A DNA stretch of 64,000 nt. Source: Onthophagus taurus. Taxonomy: Eukaryota; Arthropoda; Insecta; Coleoptera; Scarabaeidae. Within the stretch, counting starts at the first letter, position 1. Each line of letters opens with the position of its first letter. The stretch lies in assembly GCF_036711975.1 (NCBI RefSeq), contig NC_091968.1, positions 23,994,001-24,058,000 on the forward strand, read 5' to 3'. The notes beneath the pieces were generated by a model. That model ran no database searches. It was not told the DNA's origin and saw only the letters and a list, made by a program, of their open reading frames with translations. Of this stretch, positions 21,333 to 31,938 are shown piece after piece. The position numbers and the translations under genes were made by a program.

Positions 21333-23303
21333 TTGTCATCGGATGTGACTCTAATGCACGTTCAATTGCCTGGGGCAGTGCTGATGATAATGGAAGAGGT
21401 GGGACTTACCTCTTCTTGAATTCATTTTTAGCAAAATTTAGATATACTTAATCGAGGCTCTCTATTGCCATCACACTTGCTTCGATGGGTATCTCGTCCT
21501 CGATCTACAATTGGACGGATTCTAACAATGTTAGACCATAAATGGATCACTTTCGATCTTGGTACCATAAAGATTGAAAAGAACCTAAAGCGATCTTTGC
21601 TAACTGGGTGTTTGCGCGATATTAGGTTGCGTAAGCCAACTGAAAGCTTTGAAGTTGAGGAGTACCTACACATTATTAATGATTCCTTAATTAAAGCTTA
21701 TAAAAAGGTTTGTCCCCTCCGATGAGAGGCCGTCTCTGGGCGTGCTACCATTTGGTGGTGTTCTGAGCTCGGCAAACTCAAAAAGGAGGCAAGAACAGCG
21801 CTTAGTAGAGCTAAAAACTCAAAATTAGACTCCGACTGGAAACTTTATAAAGGTAATTAGCGGAGTTCAAAAAAAAGCGTTCGTCATAGAAAACGGGAAA
21901 CGTGGAGGAAATTTTGAGAGGAAGTTTCCTCCTGCAGCGAAGTTTCTCGGCTAAATCAGGTTCTGGATTCAGATCCTGAACGATGATTTGGTTTACTAAA
22001 AAAGGCTGATGGTTCTTATACCGACAACCTTTTGGAGAGTCTTCATCTATATATGGAGGTGCATTTTTCAAGTTTTGGGAGTTCTGTGTGCTTACGACAG
22101 AACACCAACCATACAGATGATTGGATTTTAGCCGAAAAGATCTGCAGGGAAGAAAAAATACAGTGGAGCGCTGGACTTAAAGGAGTCCGCCCTAAATATA
22201 GAGGGAGCTTTTGATGAAACAACTTACAACAGCATAATGTTCCACCGACTCTTTGTGGTTGGTTTGAGAACACTCTTAAACATAGGATAATTAAGCTTAG
22301 GGCTGGCGACGTCAGTCTCCAAGGAGGAGTTACTCGAGGCTGTCCATAAGTCCACTTTTGTGGAATGTCACCCTGGATAGCCTCTTGAAACGCCTCACTG
22401 AAGCCAACTTTACTACAGTTGGTTACGCAGATGATTTAACCATTCTCATCAAAGGCAAGTGCATAAACGAGCTTTTTGATAGGATGCAAGTAGCTCTCAA
22501 ATGGATAGAGTCTTGGTGTGACTAACAAAGACTTTCTGTGAATCCTAAGAAGACAGAGTTGATTCTTTTCACACGGATGAGAAAGTTTGGCAAGCCCAGA
22601 ATGCCATCCCTTGCTAATACTTTATTGGTTTTGTCAAAAGAAAATCAAATATCTGGGCATCACACTTGACAATAAAATGACATGGAGAGCTCACCTAGAT
22701 AATAGTCTAAAAAAAGCGTACGTTGCATTCGGTCAATGCCGGAGGGCTATAGGTAAAACATGAGGTTTGTTATCCAAAAATGACCTCTGGATTTATACGG
22801 CTGTAATCCGACCTATGCTTACATACGGTGCAATAGTATGGTGGTCAAAGACCTTACAGTCTACATCCACTTAATAAAGTACAGAGACTTGCGTGTTTGT
22901 ATGTTATAGGTGCGCTGTGGAGTACCCCCACTGCAGCCATGGAAAACATGATGAACTTAATGCCACTTCATTTGTTCATTCAAGACCGTCTGCGGGCAGC
23001 AGGAATTCTAATGTGTGAGAGAGATCTCTGGAATGAAATGGTGGAATATTCATCAATTCTGGAATGTAAAACGGACTTCACACATTTTTACGAAGAAATA
23101 TCTCACCCACCCAAGTTCCACAGAAGTAGAGGTAAAAAACAGCCTTCAAATCTACACTGATGGTTCAAGTAGACGGGAAGGAGGTGGAGCCGGAGTCTTC
23201 TCGTACGATCTCCGACTCCACATATCTGAACCTCTAGGTAAAAGTATCATCGTCATACAGGTGGAGTTAATAGCCACACAACTTGCCGCTGACTGCTCTT
23301 TCT
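21333..23303 (+). pseudogene. LINE with RNase H (I/LOA-type), decayed and truncated at both ends
   Basis: In order on the plus strand: an endonuclease piece ('VIGCDSNARSIAWGSADDNG'); the linker ('LIKAYKKVCPLR', 'WWCSELGKLKKEARTALSRA'); RT blocks ('EGAFDE', 'LQGGVTRGC', catalytic 'YADDLTILIKGK' near 22425, 'VNPKKTELILF', 'LGITLDNKMTWRAH'); and an RNase H start ('IYTDGSSRREGGGAGVFSYD') near 23150. Order and RNase H fit the I superfamily (LOA/I-like). Many stops and frameshifts make it inactive. It lacks the start of the endonuclease and the end of RNase H, and satellite abuts both edges. That is unusual for target-primed insertion and suggests recombination. Confidence 0.85.
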
Positions 23304-25580
23304 AATGGTGTGTAACACGAGTCGATCACGCGATTGCACAAATACGTTTTTGCCAAAAACTACAAAATTCACACGTTTTAGCCACCTTTAAACATTGTTC
23401 GGGTTGGTAACTTTCTTATATGACTAGGAGAAAACTCTAGAACCAAACCTATCTTATCAAAAATTTTCTGCTCTTTTTAATGCCGCATAACACGAGTCGA
23501 TCGCAAGTTTGCACAAGTATGTTTTTGCCAAAGACTACTAAATTCACACATTTTAGCCACTTTTGACCCTTGTTCGGGTTGGTACCTTTTTTTATATGAC
23601 CAAGGAAAAACTCTAGAACCATATCTATCTTATCGAAAATTTGCTGCTCTTTCTAATGATGTATAACACGAGGCAATCGCGCGTTTGCACATATATGTTT
23701 TTGACCAAAACTACTAAATACACATGTTTTAGCCATTTTAAAATCTTGTTCGGGTTGGTAACTTTCTTATATGACAAGGAAAAGACTCTAGAACCATATC
23801 TATCTTATCGAAAATTTCCTGCTCTTTCTAATGATGTATAACACGAATTAATCGTGCGTTTGCACAAATATGTTTATAGCCAAGAACTACTAATACATAC
23901 GTTTTAGCCACTTTTAAACCTTGTAAGGGTTGGTAACTTTCTTATATGACCAGGAGAAAACTCTAGAACCATACCTATCTTATTGAAAATTTTCTGCTGT
24001 TTCCAATGGTGCGCAACAAGAGTCGATCGCGAGTTTGCAGAAATACGTTTTTGCCAAAAAATACTAAATTGACACGGTTAGTCACTTTTAAACCTTGTTT
24101 GGGTTGTTAACTTTCTTATATGACCAGGAGAAAACTCTAGAACCATATCTATCTTATCAAAAATTTTCTGCTCTTTCTAATGGTGTGTAACACGAGGCGA
24201 TGGCGAGTTTGCAGAAGTAAGTTTTTGTCAAAAACTACTAAATTCACACGTTTAGTCACTTTTAAACCTTGTTTGGTCAATAACTTTCTTATATGACCAG
24301 GAGAAAACTCTAGAACCATATCTATCTTATCAAAAATTTTCTGCTCTTTCTAATGGTGTGTAACACGAGGCGATGGCGAGTTTGCAGAAGTAAGTTTTTG
24401 TCAAAAACTACTAAATTGACACGTTTAGTCACTTTTAAACCTTGTTTGGGTCGATGACTTTCTTATATGACCAGGAGAAAACTCTAGAACCATATCTATC
24501 TTATCAAAAATTTTCTGCTCTTTCTAATGGTGTGTAACACGAGGCGATGGCGAGTTTGCAGAAGTAAGTTTTTGACAAAAACTACTAAATTCACACGTTT
24601 AGTCACTTTTAAACCTTGTTTGGGTTGTTAACTTTCTGATATGACCAGGAGAAAACTCTAGAACCATATCTATCTTATCAAAAATTTTCTGCTCTTTCTA
24701 ATGGTGTGTAACACGAGGCGATGGCGAGTTTGCATAAATATGTTTTTGCTAAAAATTACTCAGTTCACACATTTTAGCCATTTTTAAATCTTGTTCGGGT
24801 TGATAACTTTCTTATATGACCAGGCGAAAACTCTAGAACTATATCTATCTTATCGAAAATTTCATGCTCTTTCTAATGATGTATAACACGAATTAATCGT
24901 GCGTTTGCACAAGTACGTTTATAGCCAAGAACTACTAATACACACGTTTTAGCCACTTTTAAACCTTGTAAGGGTTGGTAACTTTCTTATATGACCAGGA
25001 GAAAACTCTAGAACCATACCTATTTTATTGAAAATTTTCTGCTGTTTCTAATGGTGCACAACACGAGTCGATCGCGAGTTTGCAGAAATACGTTTTTGCC
25101 AAAAATTACTACATTGACACGTTTAGTCAGTTTTAAACCTTGTTTGGGATGTTAACTTTATTATATGACCAGGAGAAAACTCTAGAACCATATCTATCTT
25201 ATCAAAAATTTTCTGCTCTTTCTAATGGTGTGTAACACGAGGCGATGGTGAGTTTGCATAAATATGTTTTTGAGAAATTCACACGTTTTAGCCATTTTTA
25301 AATCTTGTTCGGGTTGGTAACTTTCTTATATGACCAGGAGAAAACTCTAGAACCATATCTATCTTATCAAAAATTTTCTGCTCTTTCTAATGGTGTGTAA
25401 CACGAGGCGATGACGAGTTTGCAGAAGTAAGTTTTTGACAAAAACTACTAAATTCACACGTTTAGTCACTTTTAAACCTTGTTTGGGTCAATAACTTTCT
25501 TATATGACCAGGAGAAAACTCTAGAACCATATCTATCTTATCGAAAATGTTCTGCTCTTTCTAATGATGTATAACACGGC
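23304..25580 (+). repeat. 175-bp satellite array (13 units)
   Basis: The landmark 'actttcttatatgac' recurs every ~175 bp from 23410 to 25495. Units contain 'ctctagaaccatatctatct', 'ttctgctctttctaatgg' and 'aaactactaaattcacacg'. Local homogenisation is visible: units at 24170-24700 are almost identical, and the 'ctgctgtttc' variant near 23996 recurs 1,045 bp later (25041), so a six-unit block was duplicated. Short plus-strand frames inside it are repeat sequence. It ends ~80 bp before a tRNA-Leu gene. Confidence 0.92.
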
Positions 25581-25662
25581 GTTTAAAAGTGGCAAAAACG
25601 TGTAATATAGTACTTTTTGGGCAAACGTACTAATTTATAAGTTTGTCAAAAAAATAGATATT

Positions 25663-25744
25663 TGGCAGCGGTGGGATTCGAACCCACGCCTCCGAAGAGA
25701 CTGGTGCCTTAAACCAGCGCCTTAGACCGCTCGGCCACGCTACC
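25663..25744 (-). tRNA. tRNA-Leu (anticodon AAG), copy 1
   Basis: On the minus strand a complete 82-nt cloverleaf: 7-bp acceptor stem GGTAGCG/CGCTGCC with discriminator A, D-arm with TGGCCGAGCGG (A box), anticodon stem CTGGT/ACCAG around loop TTAAGGC (AAG, reading CUU/CUC leucine codons), a long type-II variable arm, and T-arm GGTTCGAATCC (B box). No intron. A run of seven T's follows the 3' end on the minus strand as RNA polymerase III terminator. It charges leucine for cytosolic translation. Confidence 0.97.
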
Positions 25745-25851
25745 TTAATACCTAACCTTAATACGCTCTCGCAATCCAATTTTTCTCATCTCTATTTTAA
25801 GATAATTTTTTATAGTTTTCAATATGATTTTAAGAAACAAAAAAAGATACT

Positions 25852-25933
25852 TGGCAGCGGTGGGATTCGAACCCACGCCTCCGAAGAGACTGGTGCCTTA
25901 AACCAGCGCCTTAGACCGCTCGGCCACGCTACC
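25852..25933 (-). tRNA. tRNA-Leu (anticodon AAG), copy 2
   Basis: Identical over the whole mature sequence to the copy 108 bp away, with the same orientation, long variable arm and AAG anticodon. Flanks differ except for a few bases next to the 3' end. It is also followed by a T-run terminator on the minus strand. The identity of the gene bodies with unrelated flanks indicates recent duplication or ongoing gene conversion. No intron or mismatch in the stems was seen, so both should be functional. Confidence 0.97.
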
Positions 25934-25939
25934 TCGATA

Positions 25940-26440
25940 TTCTCCATGGTAACGAAACTCACGATCCAAACAAACCAAAAATTTAATCTTATCTAATGTT
26001 TAATAATAATTATCGTCTAATCGGGTGAAATTTTGTTAACGCATACTTACGAATATTACAAATGTGCGTCTACGACAACTACAGGCACGTTGTTATCGTA
26101 CGAAAGCCGATCTGTCAAAATGGCAGCAGTTTCTAGTACCGTAGTATATTTTATCAGTGAGCGATTGGCCATAAAACCGTCAATGCGGTATCAGCGCGCA
26201 ATTGTGCCACTAATCTGTTCGAGAGAGATGTTCCCTCCTCTCTAGCGCCACCACCGCCCCGCGGGGAGCACACATAAAACCGTACCCATGGGGGGAATGG
26301 CGCTGCCCGGCGTCGACACATGTTCGTAATTTTGACAGCAACGTCCCTGAAAGTCCATAATTCAATCTAGCGGGTTCTCGCCGTTGATTTATCTATCGAC
26401 ATACACACACACATACAAAGAGAGGAAAAGCTAAAATAAA
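25940..26440. other. Unique GC-richer region beside the tRNA genes
   Basis: Non-repetitive, with a GC-rich core ('cgccaccaccgccccgcggg', 'gcgctgcccggcgtcgacac') at 26250-26320. A 70-codon plus-strand frame (26033-26245) has no recognised domain. The contrast with neighbouring satellite suggests host-constrained DNA, perhaps regulatory. Confidence 0.4.
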
Positions 26441-26484
26441 CAGACTTTAGGTACGGATTCCGGCGGTTCCGGGTGGGCATCGGA

Positions 26485-26824
26485 TTACACCAGGGTTTCG
26501 TTTTCGGCTACTACTTGTTGATTTTTCTTCGGTATCCCGGATTTGATGGATTTTAATTTTAGACCCAAACTTGACTGCCAGTTGCTACCGGGAATCGATT
26601 GCTGTGGTTTAAACGCTTTATGATGACACTGAAAATAAATAAATAACAGTTATTTACGTAACTAGTTATGAAAAGACATGTCACTTTATCAATTTGTAGT
26701 TAAATAATGGAATTAATTACATCACTAGTAATGTAATGAGATAATTACATCACTAGTTATAAAAATTTTTGATTAGGTAAATTTTTTTTATTAAAATTTC
26801 TTAGTTTAAAAGTTACCTGGACAT
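26485..26824 (-). CDS. Candidate host exon pair (188-bp intron)
   Basis: On the minus strand, a donor CCAG|GTAACT (exon end 26817) and an acceptor TTTATTTTCAG (exon start 26628) define a 188-bp intron. The downstream exon has an open frame of 47 codons to a stop at 26485, including 'HHKAFKPQQSIPGSNWQSSL' and ending 'AENETLV'. That frame meets a stop 8 codons upstream of the donor. The ATG nearest the donor (26824-26822) joins to a different frame that ends after 25 residues (stop at 26559). Either a small ORF, a UTR intron, or an exon whose real partner lies elsewhere. I do not recognise the protein. Confidence 0.25.
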
Positions 26825-27440
26825 AGCGATGGTGGTGACGTTAATAACCGTAACACTAAACAACGTTAGGGACAAAGGGCGCGAATAATGGAGACAATAG
26901 GAACAATGGAGGTGGAGAAGTTACACAACAGATATCGGGGGGATCTAATCCTGGGCGGTGCTCCACTTGCAGGACAATAGGAAGATCCCGCGAACCTCGA
27001 TTCCATCCGCATTTCCATTACAATAAACCAGACCCTTTGTGTTACACACACACACACATCTACTAGAAAATACAACACGGACTTTATGTACATTTTAGTC
27101 TTTCTCTCTTCCTCTGCAACCCCATTTCTCTATTCTTGTCCCTGTATACGTTTCTCGTTTTGGTGGTTGTAGAGGATGATATATTACGCCGTTTAGCGGA
27201 AACCGTTGTTGTTAGCATCGTGATATTTACGTTTCGCGGACACGCCCTTTCTGTAAACAACGATGAGATATAATGTTGTGTGCTTTGACAATTCCCCGTT
27301 CGACCCTATTGTTATTTTATTACTGTTGGGGACGTTAAACGAATTTTTTTTGTCATCTTATATTTTTTTGATTTTAAGTAAACTGCAGTTACGAATTTAA
27401 TTACTTATTTGAAATATATAAAATGCAACATGTCAATATG
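26825..27440. other. Unique region, possible 5' UTR/promoter of a minus-strand gene
   Basis: 26866-27093 has a minus-strand frame without motifs. A (CA)n tract lies at 27044-27058. The sequence is not repeated elsewhere in the window and is moderately GC-rich. If the exon pair at 26485-26824 is real, this would be its leader. 27340-27440 is AT-rich and leads into the pogo-type transposase. Confidence 0.3.
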
Positions 27441-27445
27441 ATGAT

Positions 27446-28698
27446 ATGTTGAAAGACAAAATTGATATTATTGCAGAAAGTGAAAAGTTCAGTAATAGTA
27501 CTAGAAAATTGGCTGAAAAATTTGAGTTTGAAAAATAAGTCCCACTTTAAAAAGCTGTTTGAAGAAAATTCTAATCTAGAGCAAAAGAGAAAATTTCCAA
27601 AAACTGAAGGACTGGCTATTGATCAAATAGTTTACAATTGGTTCTGTAAAGCGAGAAATAGAAATATCACCATATCTAGACTTTTATTAAAAGAAAAAGC
27701 AGTGGAAGTAGCCCAAAATTTGAAACTTTTGAGTTTTAAAGCTGGGTGGCTTGAAAAATTTTGTCGAATACATGAAATAAGCTGACTCAGTGTTGAAGGA
27801 AAACAAAGTTAAAATTGATATTGAAGAACTACTTACCAAAAGATGTGTACAATGCTGACGAAACTGGACTGTTTTATTTTGCAATGCCGAACAAAATGTT
27901 TGCTCTCAAAGGATATAAATGTACGTGTAAAAAAAACCCAGACAGAGATTGACAATTTTATTTTGCCCAAACATGGAAGGAGACAAGGAGGATCCCTTAA
28001 TCATCGGGAAAAGTAAAAACCCTCGTTGCTTTAAACTTTAAAGGATCGCACATCAACAAACTTCCTTTAAAAAGGGAATGTAATAAAAAGGCCTGGATGA
28101 CAACAGAGATTATGACTTCGTGGCTAAAACAATTTGACGAAAAAACGCCACGTCTCATCCCAAACTTACATTAGATCATGTAAAAATAGTGTTTCTTCCT
28201 CCAAACACTACCTCATATTGCCAACCATTAGATCACGGGATCATCAATAGCTTTAACGTAGCTTACAGAAAATCCTTAATTAAAAGGCTTTTAACATTTA
28301 CAAACAACGAAAGTTGTTTCGAAGATGCCGAAAAAAGTATCAATTTGAGCAGTGCCTTAGTTTGGATAATAGCAGCTTGGAAAAATGTTTCTCCAACAAC
28401 CATTTCAAAATGTTTTGCAAAAGCCGGATTCTTCGTGAATCTTGAACAAGAAGGCGATTTTGAGGAAGAGGATGAAGTTCCACTGGCCCAGCTTTTTTCA
28501 GGTTTAAAAAATATGCCGAACATAAACCTGGAAAATTTTGCGTCTATTGATTCTAATGTATTAATTGAAAATCCCAATATAGACATCAACGAATTAAGTG
28601 ACGATAAAGGTAATGATTCAAATAGTGAAAGTGATGTTGAAGTATTTGAAAGTTATATAAGGAAATTTTCTTCGGTTTTATCACCCAAATTGTAAATG
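27446..28698 (+). pseudogene. pogo/Tigger-like transposase, broken
   Basis: Starts 'MLKDKIDIIAESEKF', with the psq-type helix-turn-helix, then a CENP-B-type DNA-binding domain ('WFCKARNRNITISRLLL', 'KAGWLEKFCRIHEIS'). The DDE_1 core follows in shifted frames: 'YNADETGLFYFAMPNK' near 27850 and 'LVALNFKGSHINKLP' near 28025. A clean frame at 28189-28695 carries 'LPPNTTSYCQPLDHGIINSF' and an acidic tail. Frameshifts and stops lie between 27530 and 28190. Terminal repeats were not found; the right side runs into a Penelope-type repeat. It would be a nuclear cut-and-paste transposase, now inactive. Confidence 0.87.
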
Positions 28699-28701
28699 GT
28701 A

Positions 28702-28873
28702 GAAATTAATGAAATCGTACTTTACGGTGATATAAATTTATTCGCTCAACCGGTTTCGATATTTTACAATATCATCATCAGGAGTTCCTATTAAAAGAAA
28801 ACAGTGAACAAAATCTTACTTAAATCAAAAAATAAAATTACATTGACATAACCTAAAAAACTTACGTCGGGCA
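28702..28873 (-). repeat. Penelope-type terminal repeat, left part
   Basis: Carries 'accggtttcgatattttac' and 'atcatcatcaggag', the signature shared with 39830, 61260 and (diverged) 37245. The sequence continues after the hAT insertion at 31365. Confidence 0.55.
28743..28786 (-). ncRNA. Hammerhead-ribozyme-like motif 1
   Basis: On the minus strand: CTGATGA (28781-28775), then a perfect 6-bp stem II GATATT/AATATC with loop GTAA, then GAAA, then the palindromic stem III ACCGGT and the cleavage-site-like T. Stem I is only CTC/GAG (28784-28782 with 28747-28745). All conserved core bases are present. Short palindromic stem III is typical of the dimeric hammerheads reported in Penelope-like elements (established knowledge). 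Activity is inferred only. Confidence 0.6.
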
Positions 28874-31364
28874 TAGGGTTGCCATATTTCCAGTGTAGTA
28901 AACCGGGACACCTACAATAGGTGTATGAGAAAACGACGACTAACGTAGTCCAGTTTACGCCCTAAGAATGATTTTTCATTTTTAAATTATAAAATACGGG
29001 TTTAAGCATAGTTTTGACCAAACTATGAACATTATTTTTTTAACAACTATTTTATAACCAATGTTTACTTGGTAAAAGAAACGAAAATTTAAATTAACAA
29101 CGAAATCAAGTTTTTTTATTACTTACTACTTTTTATTACAATCAATAGAACTAAAAAAAACAACTCCAGTCTGAGATTATTCTGGAGACTCCAGAATAAC
29201 TCTTTAACATATCCTAAAACTAAAAGTATGTAAGCGTATTTGTAGCTATCTGAAATTAAAGTGGACTGTTTGAAAAAAGTTAAAACCACTCATATTTCTC
29301 GGAGGATTTGGCAGCTTTGAGAAGGTCTTGTTGGCCTTGAACGTAGCTATGAAACTCGATGCAAGTTTTATTAAAATTATATTGGCAGATCAAAATATTT
29401 TGAACAGTTTCAACTGAGAGCCGGTTGCGTTCGTCAGTCCACTGGTTTGACATCATAGAAAACACTCTTTCCACGTTCGCATTGTGAGCTGGTATTGAAA
29501 AAACATATTCACACATTTTCAAAAAGTGGGAGTATTGACTTTTGTCCATAGTATTGAAATACTTGACCCACTTTTCACTCGAGCTTAAATCCTTCCACTT
29601 ACTTTCTTCTTTGTCTTGCTTGTCTTTTAACAGTGTGATATTGTTTTTAAGACAAGAAAATTGGTCGAAAACTTCACTTTCTGGGAAGGATATTTTCTTG
29701 CCGGTAAAGTAAGCAAGGGTGTTTTCGATTTGTTTCCATTCAGGAACTGTGTCCAATGTGGTCCATTCAAATATGGCCAAGTGCTGGAGGGACTCACTCC
29801 ATTTTCTCAAATAACCATGGGCAGTTTGGAAAAAGTCCTTGCATTCTTCTACGAACTTATCTCTGACAGTTTTATCTTCTTTGTCTACGATTTGTTTAGT
29901 TTTCAGGCCAATGAACAGGGATTCTTCTCGTTCCTTCACACTCTTCAAAGTCTCGTCCAATATTAATTTGACTTCAATCACAGAAATTTTTGAAGACTCA
30001 ATTCTCTTTATTTTTCGGTGGAACAATGATAGCTGGTTGTGAAGGAACCAGAGATAGGCCTCATTCAGTGAGTTTGAGAAAAAATCTACAAGCAATTTTG
30101 AATAGAATTATGATTTCTTAAAAAATATGATTTCAAAGCTTCCCATAGGTTTAATATACGCTCAACAGCAGGCATGAGTGATACCCATCTTGTCCTTGAG
30201 TGGTACAGTAACTGTTTGTAAGTTATGCCAACAAACTCACAGAAACTTTTAAGTTCTTTAGTTCTGATGGTATAGATTGAGAAATAGTTGAACAGTTTGA
30301 CAACTATTGTTTCAACATCAACAGCAAGGACATCAGCTGCACAAGAAACTGTATTGTGCAATATGTGTGCAGGATACCCAATTCCTTCTAGCTCTTTTTT
30401 CAAAACATCTTCCAGTTTTTGGAAAATGTTGTTCACTCCTCTGCGGTTCACCCCTCCGAAATTAGTATTTGTGTTATCACCACAAAACGAAGAGCACTTG
30501 TCTAGAGGAAGGTTTGCATCAGTTAGGCTTGTTAAACAATAGTTTGTTATTGTATCTGATGTTTCATTTTTTAATGAGGAAATTTTGATGATTTTACTTG
30601 TATCTTCAGAAAGATTTTTTCTGCTTTGTGGTTGCTAGCGTCGGTTGATATCTCATAAAATGGGATTTGTTCAAGTTCTGATACACAAGTACTAACTGAA
30701 TGAGGAGCAAGTACGTTGTTAATTAGCGCTGTGGCTTTAGTACGTGCCGTAGATTGTTTGGCTGCAATTTTAGAATCTGAATACATTGTTGGATTCAGCT
30801 TATTTGAACAATCAACTGACTTGAACGAATGGTAATGTTTAACAATATGATATGCTGTGGTTAGCTCGGCAGCAGCTACCAAAACATCTTCTTTGGAATT
30901 CTTCTTTACAAAGAAATCAGCGATCGGCTTAGAAGAGGTTGCGCCCTGCATACCTTTTTTATGTTTGTTTGTTTTTATGTGGTCTAATAAATCAGCTCTA
31001 CCACCATGACTTATGGAAATATAGCCGTTGTAGAATGAACAGTATGCTTCTTCCTCATTCCTTCCCTTCTTAATAAAAGTCCACTCTTTAGAATACTCAT
31101 CGCGGAAGTGACACTTTCGTTTCGGCAACTGGTGCGGAGGTTGTTGTGTACAGTATGCTGTCTGCACGGTCGGGCGCCAGTAGTTGCCAACCTCACGCGT
31201 GAAATTTCCCTAAAATCTATTGAAAACTCCCCTACTTCTAGAACGGGACCTCATATTTTTAAAACCGGTACAATACCATGTCCCGAAGAGCTTTTTCGGG
31301 ACACTGGGACTTTGATGACAAAACCGGTGACAGTCCCGGAAAACCGGGACGTATGGCAACCCTA
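28874..31364 (-). mobile_element. Second hAT transposon, 8-bp GTCGGGCA duplication
   Basis: The ends match inverted: TAGGGTTGCCATA at both sides. GTCGGGCA is duplicated at 28866-28873 and 31365-31372. The element is 2,491 bp with a decayed transposase on the minus strand. Its TIR start (TAGGG, GCAACC-like) resembles that of the hAT at 12089, but the transposases belong to different hAT families. It interrupts a Penelope-type repeat and so is younger. Confidence 0.92.
29280..31167 (-). pseudogene. hAT transposase (BED finger type), decayed
   Basis: Pieces in order on the minus strand. 31167-30571 has the BED-type finger region ('WTFIKKGRNEEEAYCSFYNG', 'GGRADLLDHIKTNKHKK') and 'IPFYEISTDASNHKAEKIF', with an aspartate of the catalytic core. 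After a shift comes 'SFCGDNTNTNFGG' near 30470. 30451-30086 has 'GIGYPAHILHNTV' and 'LLYHSRTRWVSLMPAVERIL'. 30095-29280 has the C-terminal dimerisation block 'IPAHNANVERVFSMMSNQWT'. Frameshifts lie near 30570, 30455 and 30090. The first finger pair is degraded (CSFYNG where a second cysteine is usual). It resembles vertebrate ZBED/SCAND3-like hAT proteins. Confidence 0.88.
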
Positions 31365-31372
31365 GTCGGGCA

Positions 31373-31938
31373 TGGTGTTTTAAAACAGATTAAGAATGTT
31401 GGTATCATTACAACACCAGCTGTAAACGATCAATTATTCACGTATAATCACACAAGTATGTTGTTAAAACAATCAATAAACCAATGAAAAATTGAAAAAT
31501 GAGAAACAACCTGTGACCGGTAAATTATAAAAGTAAGCATGTACAAGGTGAAGTGTCACATGAAGTTAGCCAATAATAAAAGGGGAGCGGCAAATTCAAA
31601 AAACTAAAACATTACTTTTTGTTATACACCAAGAATTCTAACAAGCTAAAGAGATTATTCATTCAAAGATAGGTATCATATAATCACATATCCAGCACAA
31701 AACACCATCACTTAAACCCAAGAAAGATAAGCGATGTGGGAAGTTCATTTTTAAATTTTCCTGGGTTCAACAACAGCCGAATATCTAAAAATTCGTCTTG
31801 TAGGTAGATGAAGGGAGACAAGGGATAACATATAATATTATATTTAAACATATATATTTTTTAACATATAACATATATATTTTTTATTTGAAAGTTGTAC
31901 GTCAAATATTACGAACATGACTGAAGTATGTGCAAAGG
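31373..31938. other. Penelope-type repeat continuation and unassigned DNA
   Basis: 31373-31560 continues the sequence interrupted by the hAT ('tgttttaaaacagattaag'). From there to 31938 nothing was recognised apart from a short AT repeat near 31850-31890. The 360-bp satellite starts at about 31939. Confidence 0.4.

Noticed and set aside
23304..25580. Regular repeats considered as a CRISPR-like array
   Set aside because: Units are contiguous 175-bp satellites without short repeats and unique spacers, and the genome is eukaryotic.
26033..26245. 70-codon plus-strand frame containing 'VKMAAVSSTVVYFI'
   Set aside because: No recognised domain, no splice signals in frame; retained only as part of a unique region.
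31108..31487. Plus-strand frames across the right end of the second hAT
   Set aside because: They cross the transposon terminus and target duplication, so they cannot be single genes.
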